A DNA stretch of 9,677 nucleotides from Planctomycetaceae bacterium (GCA_031256755.1 JAIRPZ010000229.1:1-9677); one strand, 5' to 3'; shown: positions 1 to 7,900, counted from the first letter of the stretch. The notes: generated by a model not told the origin, from the letters alone. A program made the numbers and translations.

Positions 1-259
1 AAGCCGCAAATGCGGTAAAATCCGTGTTGAAATGGATGAGATGGGAAAACGGCAATTATGCGTATTACAAGAGAATTGATTCGGAGAAGTTAGTGGTCAG
101 CAAAAAGAACACGCAGAAAATAGAGCGGAAGCATTTGTCTTTGCGGACTTGGTGCAGCCGGTTAGTTCGCAAAGGGACTCACTTTTCCAAAACGGAACGA
201 ATGCATAAATCGTCATCGGATTGACGATAAATTTTGGTTCTTCGGTTGCCATCGGTTAA
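1..259 (+). pseudogene. IS1-family transposase, decayed 3' part
   Basis: This is a remnant of an IS1-family (InsB-type DDE) transposase, cut by the left edge of the window. Three reading frames each carry a piece in the right order. The frame starting at base 2 reads VEMDEMG, matching the IS1 motif around the first catalytic Asp (EMDEQWG in E. coli InsB), then reaches a stop at 77-79. The frame from base 24 carries VSKKNTQKIERKHLSLRTW and then KGTHFSKTERMHK, matching ISKRYTQRIERHNLNLR and KSLSFSKSVELHDK of InsB; the conserved Glu codon is at 123-125. After AAA at 207-209 the frame moves by one base, and VIGLTIN (212-232) restores the IS1 C-terminus, ending at TAA 257-259. The stretch between the first Asp and the second catalytic region, about 60 codons in InsB, is missing. 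With an internal deletion and a frameshift it cannot encode an active transposase. The family match is from remembered InsB sequence. Confidence 0.8.
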
Positions 260-266
260 TTCAATA

Positions 267-283
267 GGTTTAAGACAAGCCCC
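267..283. mobile_element. possible right end of the IS1 remnant
   Basis: The sequence GGTTTAAGACAAGCCCC lies seven bases after the restored transposase stop, where the terminal inverted repeat of an IS1-type element would be expected. Read on the other strand it begins GGGGCTTGTC, and IS1-family ends usually begin with GG. The matching left end lies outside the window, so the inverted repeat and any target duplication cannot be checked here. This is a position-based inference. Confidence 0.3.
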
Positions 284-529
284 TTTTTTCCTGCTGTCAT
301 CAATGCCCCCTGATGTCTGTTCCGAATTGGTGAAGCGTCGGGCGGTTCAGAGTGTCCCCTTCGCGTTTTTGACAGCACAGCATCCTACAGGCAGGCGGAA
401 GCCGTTTGACGGACTTGCATTTCCATAAACGCGGTGTACGGGGAAAGACGGCAGACAGCAGCAGAGGAATTCCCTTTTTTGCTGCCGTCTGCAAACCGCC
501 GTCTCTAATGCCGGTTGCGCAGCATCTCG
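284..529. other. gene-free region downstream of dgt
   Basis: This segment lies between the IS1 remnant and the 3' end of dgt. Short open frames exist on both strands (for example 300-494 on the minus strand), but none has a ribosome-binding site, a recognisable motif or a convincing composition, and they overlap each other. A small hairpin (CATCA/TGATG) sits near 298-314 without a T-run. The only other structure I can support is the inverted repeat at 446-490. The segment could be flanking DNA of the old insertion or a dispersed intergenic repeat. Confidence 0.4.
446..490 (-). terminator. inverted repeat, possible dgt transcription terminator
   Basis: AGACGGCAG at 446-454 is the exact reverse complement of CTGCCGTCT at 482-490, giving a 9-bp GC-rich stem. 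The loop is 27 bases and contains an EcoRI-type GGAATTCC palindrome. It starts 40 bases beyond the dgt stop codon. On the minus strand the stem is followed only by TTTCC, so the T-tract of a standard intrinsic terminator is weak and the loop is long. Its position fits termination or 3'-end protection of the aroDE-dgt mRNA. Confidence 0.4.
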
Positions 530-1654
530 TCAGAGCGGATTTTTCGGCGAAAGCGGCTTTCCGAATCCGTTTTTGTATCTCAATAATTCCGCACGGAGCG
601 TGCGGTCGGTTTGATCCGCCGTAAAATCACCGGCGGCCCGTTTGATTCCTTCAATATGAACAATCGGCAAATAACTGACAGGCAACCGATCCGGCTGCGA
701 AACATAAAAATCAAAAATCGTTTCTATCCACTCCGCCACCCGCCGCCGGTGCAGCATCACACTCGGATGACGATAAACGTTTTCCAGCAAAAACTGCTCC
801 ATCTCTTTTTTTTGTCCGGCAATGTCCGCACTCGGTGCAATCATCATCGTCCGCCGGGCTTCACTGTGCGAAGAAATCCCTTCAAGCCGGATTGCCGAAG
901 CAGTCAGAACATCGCTGACCTGTATTTCAATCAAATCGCGTATTACCGCCCGGCAAAGTTCCGTATCGTCTAATCCTGAAAATAATTGCCGGACACGCTT
1001 CACCGACCGTTTCCACAACGGCGTTTGAATCAGTTGCCCCGCCGTTAAAAGACCGATTTCAACCGCATCATCAACATCGTGCGTGTCGTAAGCAATACTG
1101 TCCGCAATATCCGCCGTTTGGATTTCAAGCAGCGGAACTCCCTGTTTCGTCATCTTATAGGACTGACCGTCCAATATCTCTTTGGAAAGATTCAATCCGG
1201 GGAAATTGACATACCGCCGGACAAGTTTTTCGACTATCCGCAGGGCTTGAGCATTGTGTTCAAATCCGCCGCAATCTTGCAGCAACGTGTTCAGAGCGGC
1301 CTCGCCGGCATGCCCGAAAGGCGAATGTCCGATGTCGTGCAGCAAGGCCGCGGCTTCGATTAAATCCTCATTGAGCAATAACGCTCTGCCGATCGTCCGG
1401 GCAATGCAGGACACTTCAAGTGTGTGGGTGAGCCGCGTCCGGTGATAGTTGCCGAATTCAGCGGTAAATACCTGCATTTTTTCGCTCAACCGGCGGAAGG
1501 CAGCGCAATGGATAATTCGGTCCCGGTCGCGCTGAAACGGCTGCCGATAGGGATGCGGCGGTTCAGGATAACGCCGTCCCGCTGTTTCCGATGACGGAAA
1601 AGCATACGGAGCCATAAACGAAGCCGCTGCCGGAATTTCGTTCTCTCTTTTCAT
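530..1654 (-). CDS. dgt: deoxyguanosinetriphosphate triphosphohydrolase-like protein (HD domain)
   Basis: The 374-residue product belongs to the dGTPase-like HD superfamily. Known members cleave dGTP or other dNTPs to the nucleoside plus tripolyphosphate in the cytoplasm, controlling dNTP pools. The N-terminal block MAPYAF...GRRYPEPPHPYR (residues 14-37) is followed by FQRDRDRIIHCAAFRRL (40-56). The metal site is visible: His77 in HRTRLTHTLEV, the His106-Asp107 pair in LLHDIGH, and Asp175 in ADSIAYDTHDVDD. Length suits the shorter type 2 dGTPase-like group (about 370-380 residues) rather than the roughly 500-residue E. coli Dgt. I chose the ATG at 1654, 23 bases after the aroDE stop, because conserved sequence starts about 12 residues later. 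An in-frame ATG at 1774 would add 40 unconserved residues inside aroDE. A weak GGA lies about 8 bases before the chosen start. The spacing suggests co-transcription with aroDE. Actual substrate preference cannot be read from sequence. Confidence 0.92.
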   Translation of the reverse strand: MKRENEIPAAASFMAPYAFPSSETAGRRYPEPPHPYRQPFQRDRDRIIHCAAFRRLSEKMQVFTAEFGNYHRTRLTHTLEVSCIARTIGRALLLNEDLIEAAALLHDIGHSPFGHAGEAALNTLLQDCGGFEHNAQALRIVEKLVRRYVNFPGLNLSKEILDGQSYKMTKQGVPLLEIQTADIADSIAYDTHDVDDAVEIGLLTAGQLIQTPLWKRSVKRVRQLFSGLDDTELCRAVIRDLIEIQVSDVLTASAIRLEGISSHSEARRTMMIAPSADIAGQKKEMEQFLLENVYRHPSVMLHRRRVAEWIETIFDFYVSQPDRLPVSYLPIVHIEGIKRAAGDFTADQTDRTLRAELLRYKNGFGKPLSPKNPL

Positions 1655-1677
1655 GGGATTCCATGTGACGTGCGGGA

Positions 1678-3216
1678 TCACTTTTGATTCATTTTCACAA
1701 TCGCTTCCTTCACGAGATTCCGCATCACGGCTGCCGATGCTTTTTGACCGGTAAACAGTTTGAACTGCACACATGCCTGACCGACAAACATTTCCACACC
1801 GGTTACTGTCCGGCAGCCCTTTTCTTCCGCCGACTTGATAAGCAAAGTGTGTTCAGGATTATAGACCGCATCAAAGACCGTCATCCGTGACCGCAGCGAC
1901 GCTTTGGAATACGGCGTTTCGTCTGTTTTCGGATACATTCCGAGCGGCGTACAATTCACCAGAATATCGGGCTGCAAGGACTCCCGCATCTCCCAGTTCA
2001 GCCGTTCACAACCGAGATGAGCGGCTAATGCAACGGCATTTTCAGAATTCATGTCTGTTAATGTAACAAAAACGTCTCTGTTTTTCAAACCGTAAGCCAG
2101 TGCTTTGCCGACTCCGCCGCAGCCGAGAATCAATGCCGTTTTGTTTTTCAGCACGCTTGTATCATCGGTCATATTCCCGCCGAAAGCATGTTCGATGCCG
2201 GAGACAGCCGCCATATAATCGGTGTTGTAGCCGATCCGTTCTTCCTGACGGAACACGACTGTATTGCAAGCACCGATTTTTTCAACCGCAGGGTCCATTT
2301 TTGTCAATTCGTCCATGACGGCAACCTTATGCGGAATGGTGACGCTTAATCCCTGTAAACCGAGTTCCGGTGCAAGACGGAACAAACCGGGAACATTTTC
2401 GCCGGTTATTTGAAACGGAACATACACGGCATTGATTTTTTGTTCCAAAAATGAGTGGTTATGGATCAGCGGCGACAAACTGTGTCCGATCGGATTGCCG
2501 ATGATGCCGTAGACCGTCGTTTCCTGATTCAATTCTTCGTAATGATACAAATCCCGAAGTTCCTGATAAGGCAGCATGCCCGGTGCAATGATGCGTTCTT
2601 CGGAAAACATCGCGTAGGTGTATGGCATGCTGAATTTTTTGGCAAGAATCCGGGCGGCTTTGCCCATGGCTCCCATACAGATACCGATCACGCGGACACC
2701 GCCGCCGGTTTGCGGATTGCCGCCGAGTTGTTTTGCGGCATCGTTTTTTGCTTTGACAAAGTTCAGAAAACGGAGCATTTCGTCAATTGTTTTCGGAACG
2801 GCGGCAATTTTGATAAAATACGGCTGCTTCTGTGCCATTTCGTTGTAAAGGGCATCGAAGTTTTCCGGCATCGTTTCCATGTTGTGATAACTGATGATCC
2901 GCCGTGTTTTGCCGAAGGGGGGAATTTGATCGGCAATATCGACTTCGAGATCGACGAATTCCGGTTCGGCGGCGATGGCGGTTCGGAGCAGCGTGAGGCG
3001 TTTTGCTTCGGTGTCTTTCCAAAGTCCGCCGTCTTGCTGCCGCCGGACGGTGAGGAGCGTTGCGGTCGGGCGAGGGGCGACCAGCCGGTTCAGGTCGGGT
3101 TCGCGCCGCAGAAAATCGAGACGGAGTTCAACGAGTTTTACGCCGTCTTCGGCAAGACGCTGGTGTTCGGCAATCATTCGGGTATGACTGCCGCAGGCAA
3201 TAGTAACGCAAATCAT
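1678..3216 (-). CDS. aroDE: bifunctional type I 3-dehydroquinate dehydratase / shikimate dehydrogenase
   Basis: This 512-residue fusion carries out steps three and four of the shikimate pathway: 3-dehydroquinate to 3-dehydroshikimate, then NADPH reduction to shikimate, in the cytoplasm. Residues 1-225 form the type I dehydratase: ELRLD (30-34), SYHN with catalytic His111, and FIKIAA with Schiff-base Lys136. Residues 235-512 form the dehydrogenase: GNPIGHSLSP (240-249) with the substrate serines, SVTIPHK with catalytic Lys297, GACNT with Asn318, NTD with Asp333, a GCGGVG nucleotide loop (365-370), NCTPLGMYP (421-429) and a C-terminal GVEMFVGQACVQF. Both halves look intact. Two dehydratase positions differ from usual members: the common APGQ loop is APGM (Met214), and the Ser before the substrate Arg is Ala (GKAAR). 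The N-terminus MICVTIA is the first beta-strand of the barrel, so the ATG at 3216 is well supported. The fusion is known from Planctomycetes, Chlamydiae and plants. It is the first gene of the unit with dgt. Confidence 0.96.
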   Translation of the reverse strand: MICVTIACGSHTRMIAEHQRLAEDGVKLVELRLDFLRREPDLNRLVAPRPTATLLTVRRQQDGGLWKDTEAKRLTLLRTAIAAEPEFVDLEVDIADQIPPFGKTRRIISYHNMETMPENFDALYNEMAQKQPYFIKIAAVPKTIDEMLRFLNFVKAKNDAAKQLGGNPQTGGGVRVIGICMGAMGKAARILAKKFSMPYTYAMFSEERIIAPGMLPYQELRDLYHYEELNQETTVYGIIGNPIGHSLSPLIHNHSFLEQKINAVYVPFQITGENVPGLFRLAPELGLQGLSVTIPHKVAVMDELTKMDPAVEKIGACNTVVFRQEERIGYNTDYMAAVSGIEHAFGGNMTDDTSVLKNKTALILGCGGVGKALAYGLKNRDVFVTLTDMNSENAVALAAHLGCERLNWEMRESLQPDILVNCTPLGMYPKTDETPYSKASLRSRMTVFDAVYNPEHTLLIKSAEEKGCRTVTGVEMFVGQACVQFKLFTGQKASAAVMRNLVKEAIVKMNQK

Positions 3217-3224
3217 AAGGCGGT

Positions 3225-3233
3225 ATTATATCA
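3225..3233 (-). promoter_or_regulatory. extended -10 promoter of aroDE, probably leaderless
   Basis: On the minus strand the sequence TGATATAAT is a perfect TATAAT -10 box with the TGn extension. No good -35 box lies 16-18 bases upstream, as is usual for extended -10 promoters. The last base of the box (3225) is only 8 bases before the A of the aroDE ATG (3216), so transcription would begin at or one to two bases before the start codon. There is no room for a Shine-Dalgarno sequence, which implies a leaderless mRNA. The box is seen directly; the start site is inferred. Confidence 0.6.
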
Positions 3234-3362
3234 TGATTAACCGCCGCCTGCGGCAGCCGCAATCACGCACGTTTTCCGGCAGAGGGCAAGGGAGTTCGGG
3301 GCTTGCAAAAACAGCCGTTTATGGTTTACTTGATCATTGATTTTCCAAACGTCATGTGATGA

Positions 3363-4535
3363 ATGTCCTTTTTTGACACAATTATCGACCGCCGCAAACA
3401 AGGTTCCTGCAAGTGGGATCATGCCGCTGCCGCCATCGGCGATAAAGACGGCATCCTGGCCCTTTCCACAGCCGATACCGATTTTCCAACGGCTCCGCCG
3501 ATCAAATCCGCACTAATTGAAGCCGCCGAAAATCATGTTTTCGGTTATACAAATCCGACCGGCGCGTTTTATGATGCGGTTATTTCATGGATGCACCGCC
3601 GCCATCATTGTGATATTCAAAAAGAGTGGATCGTCTGCACTCCGGGCATCGTTTCGGCAATGTATTATTTCCTGCACGCCTTCACGCAGAAAAATGATGG
3701 CGTAATCATTCAGCCGCCGGTCTATGCCCCGTTTGCGTCTTCTGTCCGTCAATTAGGGCGGCAGGTCATTGAAAATCCGTTATTGTACAATAACGGTGTT
3801 TATCAAATGGATTTCGCCGATCTTGAACGGAAAGCGGCTTTACCCCATGCAAAAATGATGTTCCTGTGCAGTCCGCATAATCCGGCCGCACGATGCTGGA
3901 CTTATGAAGAATTAGAACGTACTGCCGATATTTGTACAAAAAATCATCTGCTTCTTGTGTCCGATGAAATTCATTTTGATTTTGTATTTCCGCCTCATCA
4001 TCATACCGTTTTTACAGCACTGCCGGAAAAATACACTCAGAACATTGCCGTTTGCACATCTCCTTCGAAATCGTTTAATCTGGCGGGTTTGCAGTTGTCG
4101 AATATCATCATTCCGAACCGGAACGTCCGGCAGCAGTTTATTGACGGTCAACACCGCTGCGGTTCTCATCTGCTCAATACATTTTCCTATATTGCCTGCA
4201 CTGCCGCCTATCAGCACTGCGGGAACTGGTTTGATGAACTGCGGCAGTACATTTATGAAAACGATGTTTTTGTACGAAAATATATTGCCGAAAAGAAATT
4301 GCCGCTTTCGGTTTGTCCGCTCGAAGCCACCTATCTGCAATGGCTGGACTTTTCGCAAAGCCCGTATCCTTCGGCGGATGAGCGGAAACATGCATTGTGC
4401 CGCAGGCAGCACATTCTTTTTGAAAACGGACTCGTTTTCGGCAAGGAAGGAGAACATTTTGAACGGTTTAACATCGCTTGTCCGCGATCCGTCGTTGAAG
4501 AAGTGTTATATCGCCTCGCCGCATTACTGGGATGA
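3363..4535 (+). CDS. malY: MalY/PatB-family PLP-dependent C-S lyase/aminotransferase
   Basis: The 390-residue protein is a fold-type I PLP enzyme of the MalY/PatB group, whose characterised members cleave cystathionine or cysteine at the C-S bond (beta-lyase). Visible landmarks: GYTNPTGAFYDAV (61-73), Tyr121 in QPPVYAPF for cofactor stacking, SPHNPAARCW (170-179) with Asn173, SDEIHFDF (200-207) with Asp201 facing the pyridine nitrogen, the Schiff-base Lys236 in SPSKSFNLAGLQ, and Arg375 in NIACPRS for the substrate carboxylate. Length matches the family. The usual N-terminal WVADMDF reads LSTADTDF (residues 34-41), so the Trp and Met next to the active site are changed; substrate preference may differ. 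The start ATG at 3363 puts the conserved FD-R block at the expected place, though no Shine-Dalgarno sequence precedes it. It is divergent from aroDE with 146 bases between them and stands alone. Whether it acts as cystathionine beta-lyase, cysteine desulfhydrase or aminotransferase cannot be settled from sequence. Confidence 0.9.
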   Translation: MSFFDTIIDRRKQGSCKWDHAAAAIGDKDGILALSTADTDFPTAPPIKSALIEAAENHVFGYTNPTGAFYDAVISWMHRRHHCDIQKEWIVCTPGIVSAMYYFLHAFTQKNDGVIIQPPVYAPFASSVRQLGRQVIENPLLYNNGVYQMDFADLERKAALPHAKMMFLCSPHNPAARCWTYEELERTADICTKNHLLLVSDEIHFDFVFPPHHHTVFTALPEKYTQNIAVCTSPSKSFNLAGLQLSNIIIPNRNVRQQFIDGQHRCGSHLLNTFSYIACTAAYQHCGNWFDELRQYIYENDVFVRKYIAEKKLPLSVCPLEATYLQWLDFSQSPYPSADERKHALCRRQHILFENGLVFGKEGEHFERFNIACPRSVVEEVLYRLAALLG

Positions 4536-4578
4536 AACAGACGGCGTATATTTTCTGTCCGCTGCCTTATTTTTTTCA

Positions 4579-4857
4579 TCAATAGCGATGCAGCCGAACT
4601 TGTTTTCCGCCGAAACAAATACCGGTCAACTCTACATACACAATAATTTTCTGCATCACCCTGCTGTTGTGCCGGAAGCGGAAAAATGTCCTTCTGTTCT
4701 GGTCGGGTTGATAAGGTCCTGACGAGTTGTTTTCTCTGGAAAGAACCTTGACGTACACTTGTTGCGTTTGGGCATTGGTCGTGCCAAGATAAACCAGCGG
4801 GATGGCAACAGCAAGGAATGCTGCAATGGATTTCGGGTCTGCTTTTGCCCGTTTTAT
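4579..4857 (-). pseudogene. possible decayed coding sequence
   Basis: On the minus strand a 92-codon open frame runs from just after TAA 4858-4860 to TGA 4579-4581. It has no ATG near its beginning and no ribosome-binding site. Its early part, SIAAFLAVAIPLVYLGTTNA, looks like a signal peptide or membrane segment, followed by polar TQQVYVKVLSRENNSSGPY, more protein-like than random sequence. It is in phase with the large gene upstream: that gene's TAA (4954-4956), 31 open codons, TAA (4858-4860), then this frame. A nearby frame carries DIFPLPAQQQGDAENY, so a frameshift near 4690 is possible. I recognise no family. It may be a gene relic or chance. Confidence 0.25.
4622..4633 (+). repeat. left arm of a 12-base inverted repeat
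   Basis: CCGGTCAACTCT here is the perfect reverse complement of AGAGTTGACCGG at 4936-4947. The match stops at 12 bases on both sides. The arms bracket 302 bases of non-genic sequence. They could be termini of a small non-autonomous element, but no target duplication is evident next to them. Confidence 0.45.
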
Positions 4858-4935
4858 TTAACTGGTATTTTTGCTGCTTGCGGTCAATCGCTCATTATCG
4901 GAACTGTCAAAACCGATACCGGTAAGGACAGGGAC

Positions 4936-4947
4936 AGAGTTGACCGG
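4936..4947 (-). repeat. right arm of a 12-base inverted repeat
   Basis: AGAGTTGACCGG mirrors CCGGTCAACTCT at 4622-4633. It ends six bases before the stop codon of the large exported-protein gene, so the bracketed segment begins almost at that gene's 3' end. It is too far from its partner to act as a simple hairpin terminator. Confidence 0.45.
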
Positions 4948-4953
4948 CACGGC

Positions 4954-7900
4954 TTACGGTCTTGCGAGCCAATTCGCACTTTGCACCGTCCGCTGACGCT
5001 GTTCCCGCTCATCCGAAAGCGAACCCTTATACCACACCTTCGCATGAAAACGGAACGTCTCCCCCAACGGCAAAACCGCCGGTACAGACAGTTTCAACGC
5101 ACCGGCTGTTCCCGCCGCCGCTGCCGCCATATTCGGGTCTTCATGGCAGCCCGTACAGCCCTTCCGCTCACCCGGACGCACATTCATCCAGATTAACTGA
5201 TTGCCGACAACGTTCCTGTCCGCATCCAAAACCTGCAACGCAATAAATCTGTCCGCCGGAACCTCCGCCGCAAACGAACCATCCGCCGCCAGCGGAATAA
5301 TCCCCAAATCCCGTCCAAATGTCCCGCCGTGATTTTTCCACGCACGTTCATTCGGAATCGTTTGCGTGGCATGCCGCGTCACCTGCGGCAAACCTTCCAC
5401 CACCCGCAGCAACTTGCCGTATTTTTTCACCCGCTCGTCCTGCGTGTTAAAAACCGATTGACAATACACCATTCCCGTATATTGCGCACTCCGGCTCGCC
5501 GGGTCTTCCGGCAGCACCGGCGGACGTTCCCGCGCCGACAGCGGTCTCGCCTCAAAACAGGACGCTTGCGGGTCGTGATACCACTGCGTTAATGCACCGG
5601 TACTCGTGTCCATTCCGTAAATGCCCAGTGCAACGCCGTCTTTCGGAAATTCCGCTTTCACCATTTCCCGGTTTTTCTTGCCTGCCGCAACAAGCAGCGT
5701 CTTTTCATCAAGCGGAAAAGGCGTAGCAATCACCCATTCATCGTTCCCCCCTTTGCGCAGAAACGGCTGACGCAGAAGTGTTTCACCGGTTCGTCCTTTG
5801 GTCAGCACGGGACCCGCCGGTGTGGTCAGCAAAACGCTGCCGTCAGGAAAGGGCTGCGGCTGCGTCAATCGCAAAACCCGATGCCGTCCCCCCGTTGCGG
5901 ACATATCGCCCCCCGCAAACCAGTTGCCGTATCCGCCGTGAATGTCTTTCCAAAACGCACGCCGCTCCGGTCCGTAAAGCGTTTCCGCACGCGTCCCGTC
6001 AGGATTGACCGAGAGCAGATTGAATTCCGTTTTCATCCGCGAATAAAAAAGTTCAAGACGCGTGAAAATGATTTTGCCGTTTGCCGCCACTGCCGGTTCG
6101 CTGTCGCGGCCGAAGTTGAAACCGATATTCTGTATGTCCGTTCCGTCAGAATTCATCGTGCATAAACCGGTGCAGGGATAGCCATGATATTCATCGCGGG
6201 TGCCGAGACGGGTGGACGAAAAAACAATGCGTCCGTTAGGCAACTCGGCAGGAGAAACATCGTGAAACGGTCCGGACGTGATTTGTTTTAATCCGCTGCC
6301 GTCCGCATTGATGCGGAAAAGATGATACCACGGCGAATCTTTTTCGCGGCGGGTGAACCAAACCGTTCTGCCGTCATAAGACACTTCACATTCGGCAACG
6401 TAACCGTCTTTGAAGTTTGTCAGCGGCTTTACTTTCGTTTCCGTTGTGCTGTCAAAAACACCGCTGCGGATACCGGCGGCGTTCTTTATTTCAAGAATAT
6501 AAAGATTATCGCCGGGACGATAAACGGGACCGCTGTCGGTGGTCATATAACATTGCCGCCACGAGTCCATCTGAAACGGATGATTCGGCGGAAGAATACT
6601 CCCTTTGATGAAGACAAATTTCCGGGCGGATTTTCCGGCATCGCCGTTTTCGGCGTTGTGTTCCGCAGCACTCTCTTCAGGAGAATTCGTAACGGAATAG
6701 ATTGTCGGTTCTTTGCGCTCTAACGGTTCAATATGAAATTTCCATAATTCTTCTCTTGCGGCTAAACGGATGCTGTGAAACGGATTGTTTTGCTCTGTAT
6801 GCTGCAGCGCGTCAATGATGTTTTTTGGCATCCTTTCCCCGGCAGAGGCAGACAAAATTTCGCCGAGTGCCGGCACGCAGCGGTAACGGATACCGAGTGC
6901 ATTGCGGTCGCTGTTCAGGATATTGAGCAAAAGCGGCACACTTTTTTCGTCCTGCAATTTTCCGAGTGCGGCAATCAACGCTTCTCTGTCGCGCGGAGTC
7001 GGGTCATTGTATTCGCCCTGTCCCTGCTTTGTTTTCTCGGACGGATAAGGAGGCGGAGCGAATTCGCCGTAATCCGCTTCCGGTTTGGAATGTTCTAAAC
7101 GTTCACGCAATGCGGCAGTGATAGTGGCGATGATTTGCTGACTGTTTCCGCGTCCCGTTTCCCTTTCCGTCATTCCGATAAACATCAGCGTCTTCGCCGC
7201 ATTGATTCGTACCCAATGATTCGGATGCTCAAGCAGTTTGATGAGCGAAGGAATATATTCTTCGTCGCGGCAGAGAGCGGCTATCAGATTTGCATGAAAC
7301 GCTTCGTTGCGGGGCCATGTCGGCGGCATCTCTAACGCTGACGGTGAAACGATGAACCGCACCGCCCCCTGTCCTTTGTTTCGGCTTGCGCATACGCCTG
7401 TTTGTGCCGTGAAGCGGACATATTTTCCGTCAAGTTTGTATTGAATCACGCTGTAAGCGTGCGTATGTAAACCGCGGGCAAAATGTTTCGTCCCAATCCG
7501 CAAGTCGGGAAACGCCGGACTTTTATTGATGCGGAGAGTATCATATTCTTGTTCGTGAAAAACCGGTTTGAGCGTATCGAGATAAACGGTTTTCCCGTCA
7601 GCGGTCTGCAATTTTGCGTCTGCCCAATTGACTCTGTCCATGGAGTTGTCGCCGGCGGCATCAACAATGAGAAAGAGGTCTTTCCAGCCGGCAACGTTGC
7701 ATGCGGACTCAACAGGTTCATCGCCGCCGCGGAGGATTTCCGTACAAACGGCTTCCGGCGGAAGTTTTACCTTGTCCGGCGGACTTTTGGCACGTTCCGT
7801 TCCGTCTGTTTGCGGCGGACTTGTTAAAACACCGAAAGCCCGTTTCAGCAATTCTTCTTTTACATCCGCTTCGGTCAGTAAATACCGGATAATTTTCTGA

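Larger units (their letters stand above)
4536..4953. other. convergent intergenic region with inverted repeat and decayed-looking frame
   Basis: This 418-base stretch separates the 3' ends of the malY-like gene (+) and the large exported-protein gene (-). A T-rich run TTATTTTTTT at 4567-4576, after a poor GC-rich hairpin, may help end the malY-like transcript. It holds a 12-base inverted repeat (4622-4633 with 4936-4947) and an open minus-strand frame at 4579-4857, listed separately. No tRNA, small RNA or clear intrinsic terminator was recognised. Confidence 0.45.

Noticed and set aside
1655..1774. Longer dgt reading frame starting at 1774 inside aroDE
   Set aside because: The extra 40 residues match nothing in the family and overlap aroDE. 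The ATG at 1654 sits where family members begin, shortly before the APYAF block.
2455..3240. Long plus-strand open frame of 261 codons opposite aroDE
   Set aside because: It is antisense to a gene whose motifs for both enzyme domains are continuous and intact. It has no start signal or recognisable domain. Long antisense frames are common opposite GC-rich coding sequence.
3247..3272. Short GC-rich palindromes (GCCGC-CT-GCGGC and TGCGGC-A-GCCGCA) between aroDE and the malY-like gene
   Set aside because: The loops are too small for stable hairpins, no T-run follows, and the region lies between divergent gene starts, where a terminator is not expected. An operator role cannot be supported.
3955..4722. 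Plus-strand 255-codon frame overlapping the malY-like gene
   Set aside because: It is out of frame with a gene that has full PLP-enzyme motifs. It shows no domain of its own and has no start signal.
4882..4910. TTGACA and TTGACC boxes on the minus strand as a promoter for the 4579-4857 frame
   Set aside because: No acceptable -10 box lies 16-18 bases downstream of either. The nearest candidate, TTAAAT, is 20 bases away and matches only four of six positions.
6322..6723. Plus-strand 133-codon frame inside the large exported-protein gene, and similar plus-strand frames across 4962-8708
   Set aside because: All are opposite a continuous 1283-codon gene with recognisable domains throughout. None has domain content of its own.
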